From Hanleya hanleyi (taxonomy: Eukaryota; Mollusca; Polyplacophora; Lepidopleurida; Hanleyidae), in NCBI GenBank assembly GCA_036873755.1, contig JAVTVY010025371.1:1-64000 (forward strand): a stretch of 64,000 nucleotides of DNA, in the 5' to 3' direction. The notes beneath the pieces are model-generated. The model did no database searches. It had not been told where the DNA came from and worked only from the letters and a program-made list of their open reading frames with translations. Below, one piece after another: positions 20,531-32,489 of the stretch (position 1 is its first letter; each line of letters opens with the position of its first letter). The translations under genes and the position numbers were made by a program.

Positions 20531-22127
20531 GGACCGGTCATAATTTATCGGAGGGGGGATGGGGTGTATTGAAAAAATATAGCTAATAAATGTGCCAACC
20601 CCTCCCCCCCCACAAGTGATCTTTCAAAAAGTTATTGCCCCCCCTTGGAGTCCTAAAAAACGTTCTGACCCCCTCCCCCAATGAGGCCTCCAAACAAACC
20701 TCAAGACCTCTCCCCCCCCCCCCACCCCCGCAACTGAGAAGCAAATTCACAGAAGTCAACACCGGTACAGTTGTATATATTTAATGGTAAAAAAAGCAGG
20801 AGGTTGTACGTAAATGGTGCATTAACTCATCATCCCTTTTAATATTAGTTAGCTTGGAGCCTTCCAGTAATTCAAAGCATGGAAACGACGGGTACAGGTA
20901 TTTGTATATTGGACATATCATAATAACAAAATTCCACTTGAATCAATCCCACCACAGTCAGAGTAACTGTGTGTAATGTGTTGGTTTCTAACTGTAATAA
21001 AGTGTGAACATGAACCATACAAGGCACAGGGAACCCCTTGGACTTCGAGGTATTTGAATAGGGCCCTGGTAGATTAAGAAACGTTTGATGGCAACAAGCA
21101 ATTGGTGACAAATTGAAAGCGTATGCATATGCGATACAATTTGGGTTCTTCAGTATATATGGTAGTAACAAGTTATTACCTAGTTTGGCCATTATTTTGA
21201 CCTAGTGACCCCCACCCCCAAAAAGAAAAAAGGTAATGAACAGATGTATGTACATGATATAGGGGTCGAATAAGTGAGGCAACAAGTCAATGCTGATTCC
21301 AGTCACCTCATACACCAGGGAACAGCTTTCCAGCATTTCAAATATACTGACTAGATCGAGAACGGTATAACCACAACCAAATTGACTGCAAAATAGCAAA
21401 ACAAAAAAAAACAAAAAAAAAAAAGAAGAAAAGAACGCAATATACCCGGTAACAGAAACCTGCTTATCGTTATCTACCGACCATTCTTACGTACTGATTT
21501 GAACACATATCTCAAGCTATTCTTACAGATATCAAACAAATTACGCCACTACAGTTAACATTGTTCTGCTGTTGTTGTACTAGAATTTGCTAAATTTGCA
21601 TGTACCAAAATTTACCTACAATTAATTACGCCGCATTATCTTACATAAATTACGTCAGACTTACTCAAAATTTCGAGGTTTTAAGGCAAAACATTCTAAC
21701 AAAACGAAATAGACCAAAATATATGTTTACCGTTTATGGTAGCCCTCAAAATCTTCAAAGATTTCACACGAGAACTTCTGTGCTTTCGAACAAATTGTTT
21801 TCATGTTCGCCACAACACTCGCCACAGCACAATTTCAAACAGTCCATGTAAAAAATAGAACAGGAACCGAAAACGAACTAGCAATAACACAATGTGGGCA
21901 ACTGACCTCCACAACGCATTTCAGCCGTTACAAGTGGACAATACGCCTAACAACGCTTGGAGCACAAAAAAATGCCCCCCCCCCCCATCAAGTTGAAGTT
22001 GACAAAAAAAGTAAGCACCCCCCTCCTCCTGATTGAACCAGTTAAAAAAGTACGCACCCCCCTTCCGAACCACAAGAAAAAACTTCTTGCCCCCCCCCAC
22101 CTCCGATAATTTTGAACAGTCCCTAAC
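20531..22127. mobile_element. MITE-like element with G/C-run terminal inverted repeats, inside intron 2
   Basis: The left end (GGGACCGGTCATAATTTATC, then GGAGGGGGG, C runs and AAGTTATTGCCCCCCC) mirrors the right end, which reads in reverse GGGACTGTTCAAAATTATCG with GGTGGGGGGG and AAGAAGTTTTTTC. Both ends carry several alternating G- or C-runs. No transposase is recognised inside, so it would be non-autonomous. Exact ends and target duplication could not be fixed. Confidence 0.6.
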
Positions 22128-22129
22128 TA

Positions 22130-24100
22130 TGACAGTTCGAAAATATTTCCTGTGATTTCTTGGAAGATACAATGAGGCAGATTATGTTCGCATGCAACAA
22201 CAGGATTTTACAAACTGCGATGGATGCGAAGATTTCGTTCATATTTCGGTCATGTTGCTATGAGCAATGCAAAATGTAATCAAGCTACCTAAATCAAACT
22301 CGGAACAATCATTATCACCAGAACTGTTTTTTCTCATTTTTTGTTAATTACAAAGTCATTGCACACGGTGAATTGCATATTCATTAACAAACATACTAGT
22401 AGTATTCTAGTTCACTCTCGAACTGGGTTCCCGAGCTGTACAACCTAGAAGGAATCTCCAGTATTTTCTTGGCTGGGCATAGGTTTCAGTTAGGAGCAAT
22501 TGCACGTGTGCTCTTTGATGTAAAAAATATTCTGCCAGCTTCTTGTACAGACTGACTATTTTTAGCTGTATCTACATTTTAGTACTGTTTATCTAATTCG
22601 ACTTCTGTATGATGTTCAGATGAGCCCACGCAATCAAATCGAGCCTAAGATAGACTGTACTTCATACGGTTCAGATAGGGAACAGTAGGCATATAACAAA
22701 AATTCTACCCCAAAAAATGACCTTTTCAATTTTACTGGCCATATAAATCAAGGGTCTTCTCTTCAAACTCGAAACAAAATTGACGCACGCAAACTCCTAC
22801 AGTCATGGCATACGGCCAATCGACACGGTCTCGGAATAATGTAGGACAGTAGTACCTCGTAACGCACTGCTAGTAATCCATATTGGCATCCATGTTGAAA
22901 GCACAGTATCACACCAAAATTCTGAACAGCGCATGTCAGCTGTATGACTTCCGTTACCATGGAGATCAGCTCGAGGAGAAAAACCAGGAGAAACACATCA
23001 AGTTGAAGAGATCCTCCGCGGGTAGAATCGAGGGAATATCCATTTCATTTGGATATATATTCTATCTCCTGATAAGGGAGAAATACAACGAGGACTATGT
23101 GAGCGGAAACACATCCTATAGCATGTGATGTGCCTCACGTGCGACGGATCACGGTTTACAGCTGCGAGCTGTAGAATCCTTACACCAATAATGCGCGAGG
23201 TACTATGACTTCGACGGAATAGGCCGAGCAGTCGCGAATGGGCATATGGCGATAAACCTAAAGTTTCGCTTATTTGTATAAAGGAAATAATTATCTGGAC
23301 GAAATTCCGATCACCGAAAGAGAAAGAGTAAACTGGTCGTCAGAGGAATTTCACCCCACGACATCGGTTACATGCTCTACCGACCCACGACAACTTTTAA
23401 TTTCGGTTTTGCTTTGTATGCATCTGAATTTATTAAGAAGAGCCCATATGTGTGTAGCTAAATTCCTGCCGTTGGATGGTCTCTGTGATCAATGAGAAAT
23501 ACTCTGTCCATGGGGTAAAAAAATTATCTCATAAATGTTTAAGCAAATATCCCCCCCCCCCCATAGTCAGATTATTTCTGAAAAAAAAGAGATTGACATT
23601 TTATGTCCTGAAATATTTCAGCGAATCAGAACTAGTCATTCTACATTCAATTTTGTATGTAAATATGAAAGCTAGCATCATAAGTAACTAAGAGGTAATT
23701 GTGTCAGCTATTGAAACTATATGGCCCACTGATGTGTTCTGAAAATGCAAGAACATATTTCTTCTTTCTCGAAATGAAACAAACGTCTAGAATAGATCTA
23801 GTTTTGCCATCTTTTGCTGTGTTATATCTTGTCAGCATCGTTGATTATTGTTAACCGCTTCTCTGTTGCAAGAAAAAATAGCTTGTGTAACAGATCTTCA
23901 TTGTGTTGCTGATCATGACTGTGTCTTTGGATTATAGACGAATGTCGGATCGGACGCGTGAACTACGAAACAAACCATTATCGATGCTGGTAATCCGAAC
24001 ACATTTATAAAGATGACAATTGTGTGAATCCCATTTGCCAACCATTATGCTGCATGTATTATGTATTAAAGCAAAAGCTCAGAGGTGACGTATATTTATC
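22130..24100. other. intron 2, last part, nothing recognised
   Basis: Opposed short open frames at 22763-23128 on both strands have no recognisable domain. A run of ten or more C lies at about 23552. Confidence 0.4.
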
Positions 24101-24108
24101 TTTTTCAG

Positions 24109-24168
24109 ACCCGTCCCAGACCCATTTTTTCTCTTCTAAAGTCAACGCAAATGAAGAAAAAATCAGAG
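24109..24168 (+). CDS. exon 3 of the STAND-ankyrin gene
   Basis: 60 nt lie between a polypyrimidine acceptor (TTTATCTTTTTCAG) and donor AGAG|GTATTT. The phase-1 frame is open (PSQTHFFSSK to EEKIR) and fits both neighbours. It is short, so this is the least certain exon. Confidence 0.5.
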
Positions 24169-24400
24169 GTATTTCGGCTTACATATATACGTGATATTTG
24201 AGGGATTAGGTTAATAAGTATAGGAAATAATACCACCTAAGCGCAATTTGATATACGAGGGTTCGGTCCTCCTTTTGGGGCCTCTTTAAGTGAACTGAAC
24301 TTAATTTTAATTTGTAAATGTATACAAGTGTGAAACATATTCGTCACTGTCCAATTCAATACAGCTGTTTGTTACAGTCTCCATGACTGCATAATATATT

Positions 24401-25432
24401 CTTTTGAATGCGACATATCAACTTCAGATAACCATACTTTCTTTTGAATGCGACATATCAACTTCAGATAACCATACTTTCTTTTGAATGCGACATATCA
24501 ACTTCAGATAGCCATACTTTCTTTTGAATGCGACATATCAACTTCAGATAACCATACTTTCTTTTGAATGCGACATATCAACTTCAGATAACCATACTTT
24601 CTTTTGAATGCGACATATCAACTTCAGATAACCATACTTTCTTTTGAATGCGACATATCAACTTCAGATAACCATACTTTCTTTTGAATGCGACCTATCA
24701 ACTTCAGATAACCATACTTTCTTTTGAATGCGACATATCAACTTCAGATAACCATACTTTCTTTTGAATGCGACATATCAACTTCAGATAACCATACTTT
24801 CTTTTGAATGCGACATATCAACTTCAGATAACCATACTTTCTTTTGAATGCGACATATCAACTTCAGGAATACATATCAACTTTTTTTAATGCGATTTCA
24901 ACTTCAGATAACCATACTTTCTTTTGAATGCGACATATCAACTTCAGATAACCATACTTTTGAATGCGACCATATCGACAGATAACCATACTTTCTTTTG
25001 AATGCATATCAACTTCAGATAACCATACTTTCTTTTGAATGCGACATATCAACTTCAGATAACCATACTTTCTTTTGAATGCGACATATCAACTTCAGAT
25101 AACCATACTTTCTTTTGAATGCGACATATCAACTTCAGATAACCATACTTTCTTTTGAATGCGACATATCAACTTCAGATAACCATACTTTCTTTTGAAT
25201 GCGACCTATCAACTTCAGATAACCATACTTTCTTTTGAATGCGACATATCAACTTCAGATAACCATACTTTCTTTTGAATGCGACATATCAACTTCAGAT
25301 AACCATACTTTCTTTTGAATGCGACATATCAACTTCAGATAACCATACTTTCTTTTGAATGCGACATATCAACTTCAGATAACCATACTTTCTTTTGAAT
25401 GCGACATATCAACTTCAGATAACAATACTTTC
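24401..25432. repeat. 40-bp minisatellite, about 25 copies, in intron 3
   Basis: The unit contains CTTTTGAATGCGACATATCA followed by ACTTCAGATAACCATACTTT. Most copies are identical, which suggests recent growth. The array is interrupted by shortened units at about 24866-25020. A CGACCTATC variant appears at 24691 and 25202, one on each side of the interruption, pointing to a block duplication. The array starts 233 bp after exon 3. Confidence 0.97.
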
Positions 25433-25849
25433 AGTATCTGCTTTCATAGCGCACGCCACCGAGAAGAATATATTATCTAGCAGAAATAATCCTATACCAA
25501 GGGAAGTAAGTCCCATATAGGCAAGCTGTGAGACGATTGTACATCGTGAGACTGTACGATTTACCGAATAACAGTCACAAAATAATAAAATCAGGAATAA
25601 TAATTTCTCTGACATTTCACAATAGACAATAACATTAGAAATGTAAACGGGTTAAGTGAGTGCCTAGGTGAGTGAATAGTGTTTGTCGTCGTTTTTTAAA
25701 TTTTATTAAAATACATGACGCAGGCAGACATGACACCCCAACGAGTCGCATTATACTGGCACCGAGCGAACCAGTCCTTGTTCTTTCCTCTAATCTTGAG
25801 CGTAAGCGAGGAAGCAAGTTCCATTTTTCACACTTTTGGTTTGATCCGG

Positions 25850-25935
25850 CCTGGGATGAACCCAGTACCTCCCACTTACATGGCCGACGATCATTAACCA
25901 TTAAGCCACTGCAGTTTGGCTTGTATGCTGGTTAA
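25850..25935 (-). mobile_element. tRNA-derived SINE fragment in intron 3
   Basis: On the - strand a box A-like CAGTGGCTTAATGGTTAATG is followed by a box B-like GGGTTCATCCC, spaced as in a tRNA gene. There is no full cloverleaf. Confidence 0.5.
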
Positions 25936-25939
25936 TCTT

Positions 25940-27150
25940 CAGCTGCCATCGCTCTACCAGCGACTTGTGAATGCCTGAAAAATGAACAATTTGAACAATA
26001 AATCTACGATGATCTCAATTTAGGAAAAATAAGTATGTCCCATACAAATTTACGGTCTGTATTGTCTGAGTATCTGTGTTGAACCCTGGCCAGTAAACGA
26101 TTGGAAGAAGTTGACCAACCTGCCTTGTGTCTTCTAGAATCTTATATAAGGAGCATCACCATTTGTCGTTTTTCCTTCGTTGGTTTGAAACTGCGAAAAA
26201 GCGAGTCGTTCTATACCCATTGTTTTGATCTTCGTGAAAAGGCATTGAACAAACTCATCGTATTGGTTGGTCATGCAGTGGAAGTCGTTCGTTTAACAGA
26301 AAAACATGATGTTGTTGTCCTTCTTTGTTTGCCATCGTTTCATCGTTCGCCGGAAAACGAAGGCCCAATAATACAGTCACGTGATGATCGCATTACCCAA
26401 CTTGATAACGCAATCTCCGTGGGCATGGAAAAAAGAATCCGATAATTCAATGTCGAATTCTGTAACGTTTGGATAGGAGGTTAATCACCTTACGGGTAAA
26501 TAGATGTTGGAGTTTTATGTAAGCTACATAATCAGGAGTATCCGAAACTGGAAACTCCTGTAAAATTCAACTGTCGCAATGCTTCAGTTACAACATTTTA
26601 ATAGTCCAGGATTTACACGTACCGTGGTCAGTTCTAATACGGCACATTAGTACCGGGTATATACTCCTGTTATTGATGGTTTAACGGTCTACATGTCGAG
26701 CAGTCTGTGGGCGTGTCATGGTGAGGCGTCTCTCAGGCAGAACTACTTTTCATCCTTTTTTGCCCATTTATGGCAATTCAAAGCCATGGAATCTCTGCCA
26801 ATAACCATCACGCGAACGAACCAACAATACATCCATCGTTGGCGGCATGGCTTACACGAAATGGCTTAAACTATGGACCCACGAGCGATAAATGGAAACG
26901 CTTCCTGAATATACACCAACGCCAATGCCGATAGGTTGTAAAAACATATGGCAGAGTGTTTTGATGTGTTTTCAAAAATAAGATCAGAGGTCCGTATGTC
27001 TTCGATAAAGGTCGCTAATTATTCACTTTGTCTTATAAAAATATTCAATATTGAAATGAATTGTTCTAAGTACGTGGGTTGTAACTTCGACCTGGAAACG
27101 CGGGATTATTTCTATATATTGAATGGTGAATATTATATGAATTGGTTTAC
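25940..27150. other. intron 3, last part, nothing certain
   Basis: A 114-codon open frame at 26101-26445 (+) has no recognisable domain and its flanks do not supply a clear splice fit. I leave it unassigned. Confidence 0.4.
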
Positions 27151-27156
27151 TTGCAG

Positions 27157-29459
27157 CAAAATCAGAACTGTACCGTGCTAGTTGTCGGCAGAACGCTTGG
27201 GATTCTTTTGCGGAGACAACGCAGTACAACCAGGCTAAAACGAAGATAGAGAACGAGAACACACTCATGTTAATTGGTGGGATGGGCGACGGCAAAACTT
27301 CCATCATGCACTACATTTCAGCTAATTGTATGAAAGGTTACCTCCCGATTTCTTGCAAAAGGGCGAAGGAAATACAAAAATGTATCGATTTAGTTCACGG
27401 TACTAACATTAAGATATTGTTTGTATTTGACGATCCTTTCGGAGGGTCATACACTCAATGGCGATATGTGGATGAATGGGTCCACATGGGTAAACATTTG
27501 GAAATGTACCTGAACGAGCACGAGAAGAATGTCCACAAATTCATGTTTGCCACCAGAAGCACGGTATGGGCAGAATGCAAAGGGCACCTGGACAAACTAC
27601 TTTTCTTCAGTAACTTGGTTCCAGTCACTTCTGACAAGTTAACACTTGAAGATAAACATAAAATGTTACAGAAACATTTGAAAGACAAATCAAGCAAAAT
27701 ATCCAACCAAGTCCTATACCATGTTGTTGATCGAGTCAAGCCCATTGCATTTGGCCAATGCTGTAGGCTCCTGGGTGACATAATTGATAAAACTGATATT
27801 CCAATCTCCGGAAAAGAGCTTGCTGAAATATTTGAAAGGCCCTTTTCTTTCCTTCGATCTCAACTGCGGGAAATGGCAGGGCAGGAGAAGGAGAAGTATG
27901 CCACTCTTTGTCTCATCATGCTTTGCGGTGGTAAGATAAGATGTGAGGAGCTTGTCGGCCCATTGTCTGAAAAATTGAAGGAGAAAATTGAAACTGTGTC
28001 GAATGTTAGTTTCCTTACCAACGTCACATCAAGTAGCCTGCTAAGATGTGCAGAGAACTTAAACGGCACGTATCTTGAAAGATGCCATCACACAGAAGAC
28101 GATTCTAGCACGTGTGAAATATATAAATTCTCCCATGATTCCATCCATGAGGTTGTTATAATGGAGTAAGGCAAACACAATTTTCTCCATTGTCTGAGAT
28201 TTCTACATCGCGATGTCATTGTGAAACTCGTACGTCCGTACAACGACAACGCACCAATCGAGTTGCATGAGCAAGAGTTTACCATCAGCGTGGCCGAGGA
28301 ATTCTACCCCAAAATAGCGAAGATGTTCACCAAAAAAGTCATTCAAGATAGCAGAGGTTTGGATGATGTGTTTGACAACCCGTGTGTTAAGGATGAAACA
28401 TTTCAGAAAGTTTGGTGTGCGTATCTGAAATCCTCGTGGCTCAAACGGAGTGCTTTCCGTCGTGTCCGCAGGGATGCATTCTGGTGTGTGTTGTATTTCG
28501 TTGCCAAGTCGGGGGCAAGTGAGCTGTTGAAGTATCTCATGGGCGATCTCCTTGTTACATGTGAATGCCGTAACCGGCATTGGTCCTGTCCGCTGTATGG
28601 CGCCGTTTCCAGTGATCACGCGGATATCGTCAGTTATTTAATGACGTCACACAAACAGACCGAGATTCAAGTTTGTGAAGCTGTAGAGAAGGCGTGTGGA
28701 TCTGGCAGTGTAAATGCGTTGCGGATCCTGCTGGGCAAACATCATGTTGAGACAGTAGAGATAGGGTTGTTGGCAGCATGCAGGAAGGGCCATAAGGAAG
28801 TAGTGAATTATCTGCTGCAGAAGTTTCATACACCGTGTAGAGGACAAACATGTGTTTGTAGGTTGTGTCTGATGGGGGCCTCCTCGTGCGGTCAAACCGA
28901 CATTGTCTCTCTTCTCTTATCGCACGGGGCTGATGTGAACATCACCGATGACAAGGGGAATGTAAGCCTTCACTGGGCTGCTCGTGAGGGTACAACAGAA
29001 ACTGTAGGCTTTCTCATTTCCCAGGGAGCTCAGGTCAACGTCGTAAATAAATACTCCGTTTCTCCTTTACATTTGTCAGCGTACAAATTGCGTAACAAAG
29101 ATGTGTCAATGTTACTGGAGAACGGGGCGAGCATTAATATGAAGGATGCATGGGGCCAAACACCACTCCATGTTGTACTGATGAGATGGTGGGAATCAGA
29201 CATTGCGGATGTCGTTGAGAAACTTCTGAAAAATGGGGCGGATGTTTATATAACGGACAAATGGGATAGATCCGCCCTGGATCTGGCAAATCGTAAATGT
29301 TACAGGGAACATACCAGCTCGGATCAGTCTGAACAGAAAGGCTGTAAAGACATTGCAGATGTGTTTGGAAAATATGAACATAACTTGACTGCATCTGCGG
29401 ATAGGGAATGGCTAGGGCATGGATGGGAGGTCATGGTATGGAAAGGGGGATACTGGTGA
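27157..29459 (+). pseudogene. exon 4: STAND NTPase domain, in-frame stop, then ankyrin repeats
   Basis: After acceptor TTTACTTGCAG the frame runs through a WDSFAETTQYNQAK segment typical of the approach to this NTPase. The P-loop GGMGDGKTS follows at 27276-27302, with GYLPIS shortly after. Walker B is ILFVFDDPFG (DD at about 27429-27434), and FATRSTVW (27543-27569) fits a sensor motif. A helical region (LEDKHKMLQKHL, then REMAGQEKEKYATLCLIML) continues to FSHDSIHEVV. TAA at 28167-28169 interrupts, but the same frame continues open to the TGA ending at 29459. The later part holds about seven ankyrin-like units. The clearest are LLLSHGADVNITDDKGNVSL, FLISQGAQVNVVN, LLENGASINMKDAWGQTPLH and LLKNGADVYITDKWDRSALD. 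If the stop is real, translation gives the NTPase without ankyrins. Confidence 0.85.
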
Positions 29460-29669
29460 AAGTAATTTGAAATCTTTAGGGACTTGGACTGGAATATTAG
29501 CCCTTTAGGTATATGTTGTGTAACGTGTGCTTTGATATACTTATTCATGTTATTCATAACATGACTTGCGTAGTGAGTGCGTAGGATTTTAAGGTCGCTT
29601 TCAACATTATCCGGACACTGGGTCGACAATATTTTGATATATCTTCTTCCAACTGAACGCCAATCAAGG

Positions 29670-29775
29670 AAGAAACAAGTTTAATTTTTGAAGTCCATAG
29701 TATGACTCTGTCAAGGATCAAACCTGGGACCTGCCGCTTGCGAAGTAAGCACTCTGCACAAGGCCATCGCAATAA
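29670..29775 (-). mobile_element. tRNA-derived SINE fragment
   Basis: On the - strand GATGGCCTTGTGCAGAGTGC resembles box A, and GGTCCCAGGTTTGATCC resembles box B, about 30 nt apart. It lies about 210 bp past the STAND gene stop. Confidence 0.5.
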
Positions 29776-30143
29776 TTTTATCTCTCTGTGTTCCTTCTCA
29801 ATATGCCCAAGACAGAAGTGTTTGGCTAAGAACGTTTTGGGTCAACTTTCTCGGTGTATTTGAACGATGTTGTAATGATAATATGGAAGTGTGTTATCAA
29901 TGTTTTAATAATCCATGTTTCAATAATCTTATTTTCGAGATAAGGAATACAATCTCCAGTACATCCAAGTCAATAGCAGAATTATTTTCCAGAAGCAAAA
30001 GGATTTTGACGCAAGATCATATCTGTTTTTGTCACTTTACATAGATATACCTTATGCACAAAGCTGATGAAATCACACACTATCATCGACAGATGAGCAA
30101 AACCTGTTGTAACAAAATAACCATTACTCCTTTTAGGCCTGGG

Positions 30144-30580
30144 CGATTTGGGGCATATCGCAGCTATCGATTTGGGGCATACCTCAGCTATCGATTTGGG
30201 GCATATCACAGCTATCGATTTGGGGCATACCTCAGCTATCGATTTGGGGCATGTAGCAGCTATCGATTTGGGGCATACCTCAGCTCTCGATTTGGGGCAT
30301 ATCGCAGCTATCGATTTGGGGCATACCTCAGCTATCGATTTGGGGCATACCTCAGCTATCGATTTGGGGCATACCTCAGCTGTCGATTTGGGGCATATCG
30401 CAGCTATCGATCTGGGACATACCTCAGCTATCGATTTGGGGCATATCGCAGCTATCGATTTGGGGCATACGGCAGCTATCGATTTGGGGCATACCTCAGC
30501 TATCGATTTGGGGCATATCGCAGCTATCGATGTGGGGCATACGGCAGCTATCGATTTGGGGCATACCGCAGCTATAGATT
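30144..30580 (+). repeat. 24-bp minisatellite, about 18 copies
   Basis: The unit is CGATTTGGGGCATA plus (CCT/TCG/CGG)CAGCTAT. The length is a multiple of three, and two + strand frames and at least part of one - strand frame stay open, giving 8-residue repeats (SYRFGAYL or HTSAIDLG). The open frames are best explained by the array, not by a gene. Confidence 0.95.
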
Positions 30581-30599
30581 TTCGTTATTGCTATACTAT

Positions 30600-30960
30600 C
30601 AACATGGATGTAAATTTTTGCTAATTGATATGCCCGGTGTGAAGTTATGAATTGTGGCAGACGCGACGACTTACTTGGTCATTACTGCCCATAATTGTTT
30701 TAATAAATCACGGTAAAATCCGGCTATTGGGCCAACACGATAGTGAGTTCGTCGGTAGATACAGAGAAACCTGTGTGTGACTGACGATTGCGGTCATCCT
30801 TCCTCTAAAGTTTTGAGTACAACCTTTAACCATTGAACTGATCGATGCGAAATGTGGCCTTCCAAATAGACGGTTAACGTTATGAAATCTGGAATCGATG
30901 TGTGAGTAAAAAATATCGTGAAAGTCAAGTTATTGACGGCACGGCGGAGGCTGCCTAGAA
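30600..30960. other. non-coding stretch after the 24-bp array
   Basis: Nothing recognised except AATAAA at about 30704, which is too far from the STAND gene to assign with confidence. Confidence 0.3.
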
Positions 30961-30961
30961 C

Positions 30962-31012
30962 GGAAGTAGCCTACACCGGAAGTAGCCTACACCGGAAGTA
31001 GCCTACAACTTC
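30962..31012 (+). repeat. three copies of an 18-bp repeat with CCGGAAGT
   Basis: CGGAAGTAGCCTACAC is repeated three times in a row. Each contains an ETS-like GGAAGT core. Confidence 0.8.
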
Positions 31013-31318
31013 AGATAAATTATAGATTTGGGATTCTCGTAAATCTTATAAGATCTGAATATAATTTCAAATCCATTTAGTTGGACCTCAGTGAAAATCA
31101 TTATAACTGGCGCTGGTGTTGCATTTTCCCATATAATACTCTGTAAAATGTTTGCGGAATAACGTGCTGGGGTGGTTCATCCCACACACGTATAGGTGAT
31201 GAGGGCGAGCGACGCGGGCTTACTGATCACGACGCTCGACACCAGCTGCTACCAACGTTTCTCTCAAGCTGGCGCTGATATTTTCCCTATAATACTGATT
31301 AAAGCGATATGGGGAAAA

Positions 31319-31472
31319 GAATCACATATTAACTTGATCAAGGGATGAAAATTCCCACTCTCTAGAAGGAAAATACATCCCAACCTCGACATGGCGGCTA
31401 AGCTGGGATTTATTTTCCTTCTCTCAAGGAAAAAATTTCGTCCCTTGATCAAGTTCTGTGGGATTCTCTTAC
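31319..31472. mobile_element. foldback/MITE-like hairpin
   Basis: AACTTGATCAAGGGATGAAA on the left and TTTCGTCCCTTGATCAAGTT on the right are inverted copies. Pairing continues inward through GAAGGAAAATA...CATCCC and GGGAT...TATTTTCCTTC. The arms are about 70 bp around a short centre. Confidence 0.7.
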
Positions 31473-31479
31473 CCTCGAT

Positions 31480-32310
31480 CGCGACAGGGCGAATTGATTC
31501 TCTGATCGGAAGGAAATACTCCAGCCGTACACGTAGAGAATACAGGGAATGAAAGCACGGATGATTGTGCGTTTCGTACCTGAATCATTGTGCAATACAA
31601 ACTCTGTCTGTTGGTGTTTATTGTGAATACTGTATTGGTATTGTGACTGGGTCATTTTAGTAGAGTAGATTATGATTACAATTAATTAAGGTAGTTTACA
31701 GATATTCTCTCTCACGTTTTCACCTGTTCACTTGCACATTCATACAGCAAAAGATCGGCGTCTTCTGTTAGTTTGATAATAGATCCCATACCACATATCC
31801 TTATATGAGTGTTATAATATAGTCAACATATTCTTTCTACCATATATATTACTGCTTTCAGAGATGTGTCGAATGAAATATATTATGTTTCAATGCATAA
31901 CATACATAGCTGACGAGTCACAATCAAATGGAGGCTTCACTATTCAGACAGTCATTTTGTGATACTCAGGTCGCGTAAGATTAATGTGCCACCCTTAAAG
32001 TTGAAAATTTGCATATAATTCAATGGGCACTAGTAGCTTGTCGTGTTATAACACAAATGTGTGCGATAATCTGAATTGGCTGTGAAATAAAATTTTGAAA
32101 TGTAACAATGATGACTTATTTCGTTGTACATGTATATAGATATTTATTTAATGGTGAAATGTAAAGGGTCGGAAGCCTGTGTTAAACACTGCTCAGACGC
32201 ATCCTTACTAATGAAGTAATATCATATAGTGAATATTTTACTAAGTGCTTTAAACATTTATTTGAAAAATATTATAATGCTCAAACACACTGTTATAATT
32301 CACACCGTAA
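31480..32310. other. non-coding stretch, nothing recognised
   Basis: AT-rich sequence without supported genes or repeats. Confidence 0.4.
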
Positions 32311-32315
32311 ATTAA

Positions 32316-32480
32316 CAGTTAAATGTACTGGCAGAAAAGGTGCCAGTACATTCAACTGTAAAATTACGTTACAACGTATTTTACAATTACCGCTTTTTAA
32401 CAGGCTTTAAACTGTAAAATGTTGACCGTATTTTATAAATACCGTTTGTTAACAGGCAATCAACCGTAGATTGGATTACT
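32316..32480. mobile_element. hairpin-bearing MITE remnant
   Basis: CAGTTAAATGTACTGGCA (32316-32333) is almost perfectly inverted at 32341-32358. Adjacent ACTGTAAAATTACG and ACCGTATTTTATAAA blocks resemble an old inverted-repeat element. Confidence 0.5.
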
Positions 32481-32489
32481 CGTTCGCGT

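Larger units (their letters stand above)
16871..29459 (+). pseudogene. STAND (nSTAND3-like) NTPase with ankyrin repeats, four-exon gene model, in-frame stop
   Basis: Four candidate exons (16871-16954, 19030-19153, 24109-24168, 27157-29459) join with compatible phases: phase 0 at the first junction and phase 1 at the next two. All introns begin GT and end AG. The joined frame has 857 codons including the final stop, and codon 427 is TAA (28167-28169). The predicted product is an intracellular sensor or signalling protein. It has a hydrophilic Ser/Pro-rich N-terminus of about 90 residues, a P-loop STAND NTPase, then ankyrin repeats. Such NTPase-ankyrin genes are expanded in lophotrochozoans and thought to act in innate defence; the role here is inferred. 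The premature stop could be a fixed lesion, an allele or a sequence error. Extra exons may be missed. Confidence 0.6.

Noticed and set aside
22763..23128. Opposed open frames on both strands in intron 2
   Set aside because: No motif is recognised and the lengths (77-81 codons) are compatible with chance.
26101..26445. 114-codon open frame inside intron 3
   Set aside because: No recognisable domain; exons 3 and 4 already join in phase without it.
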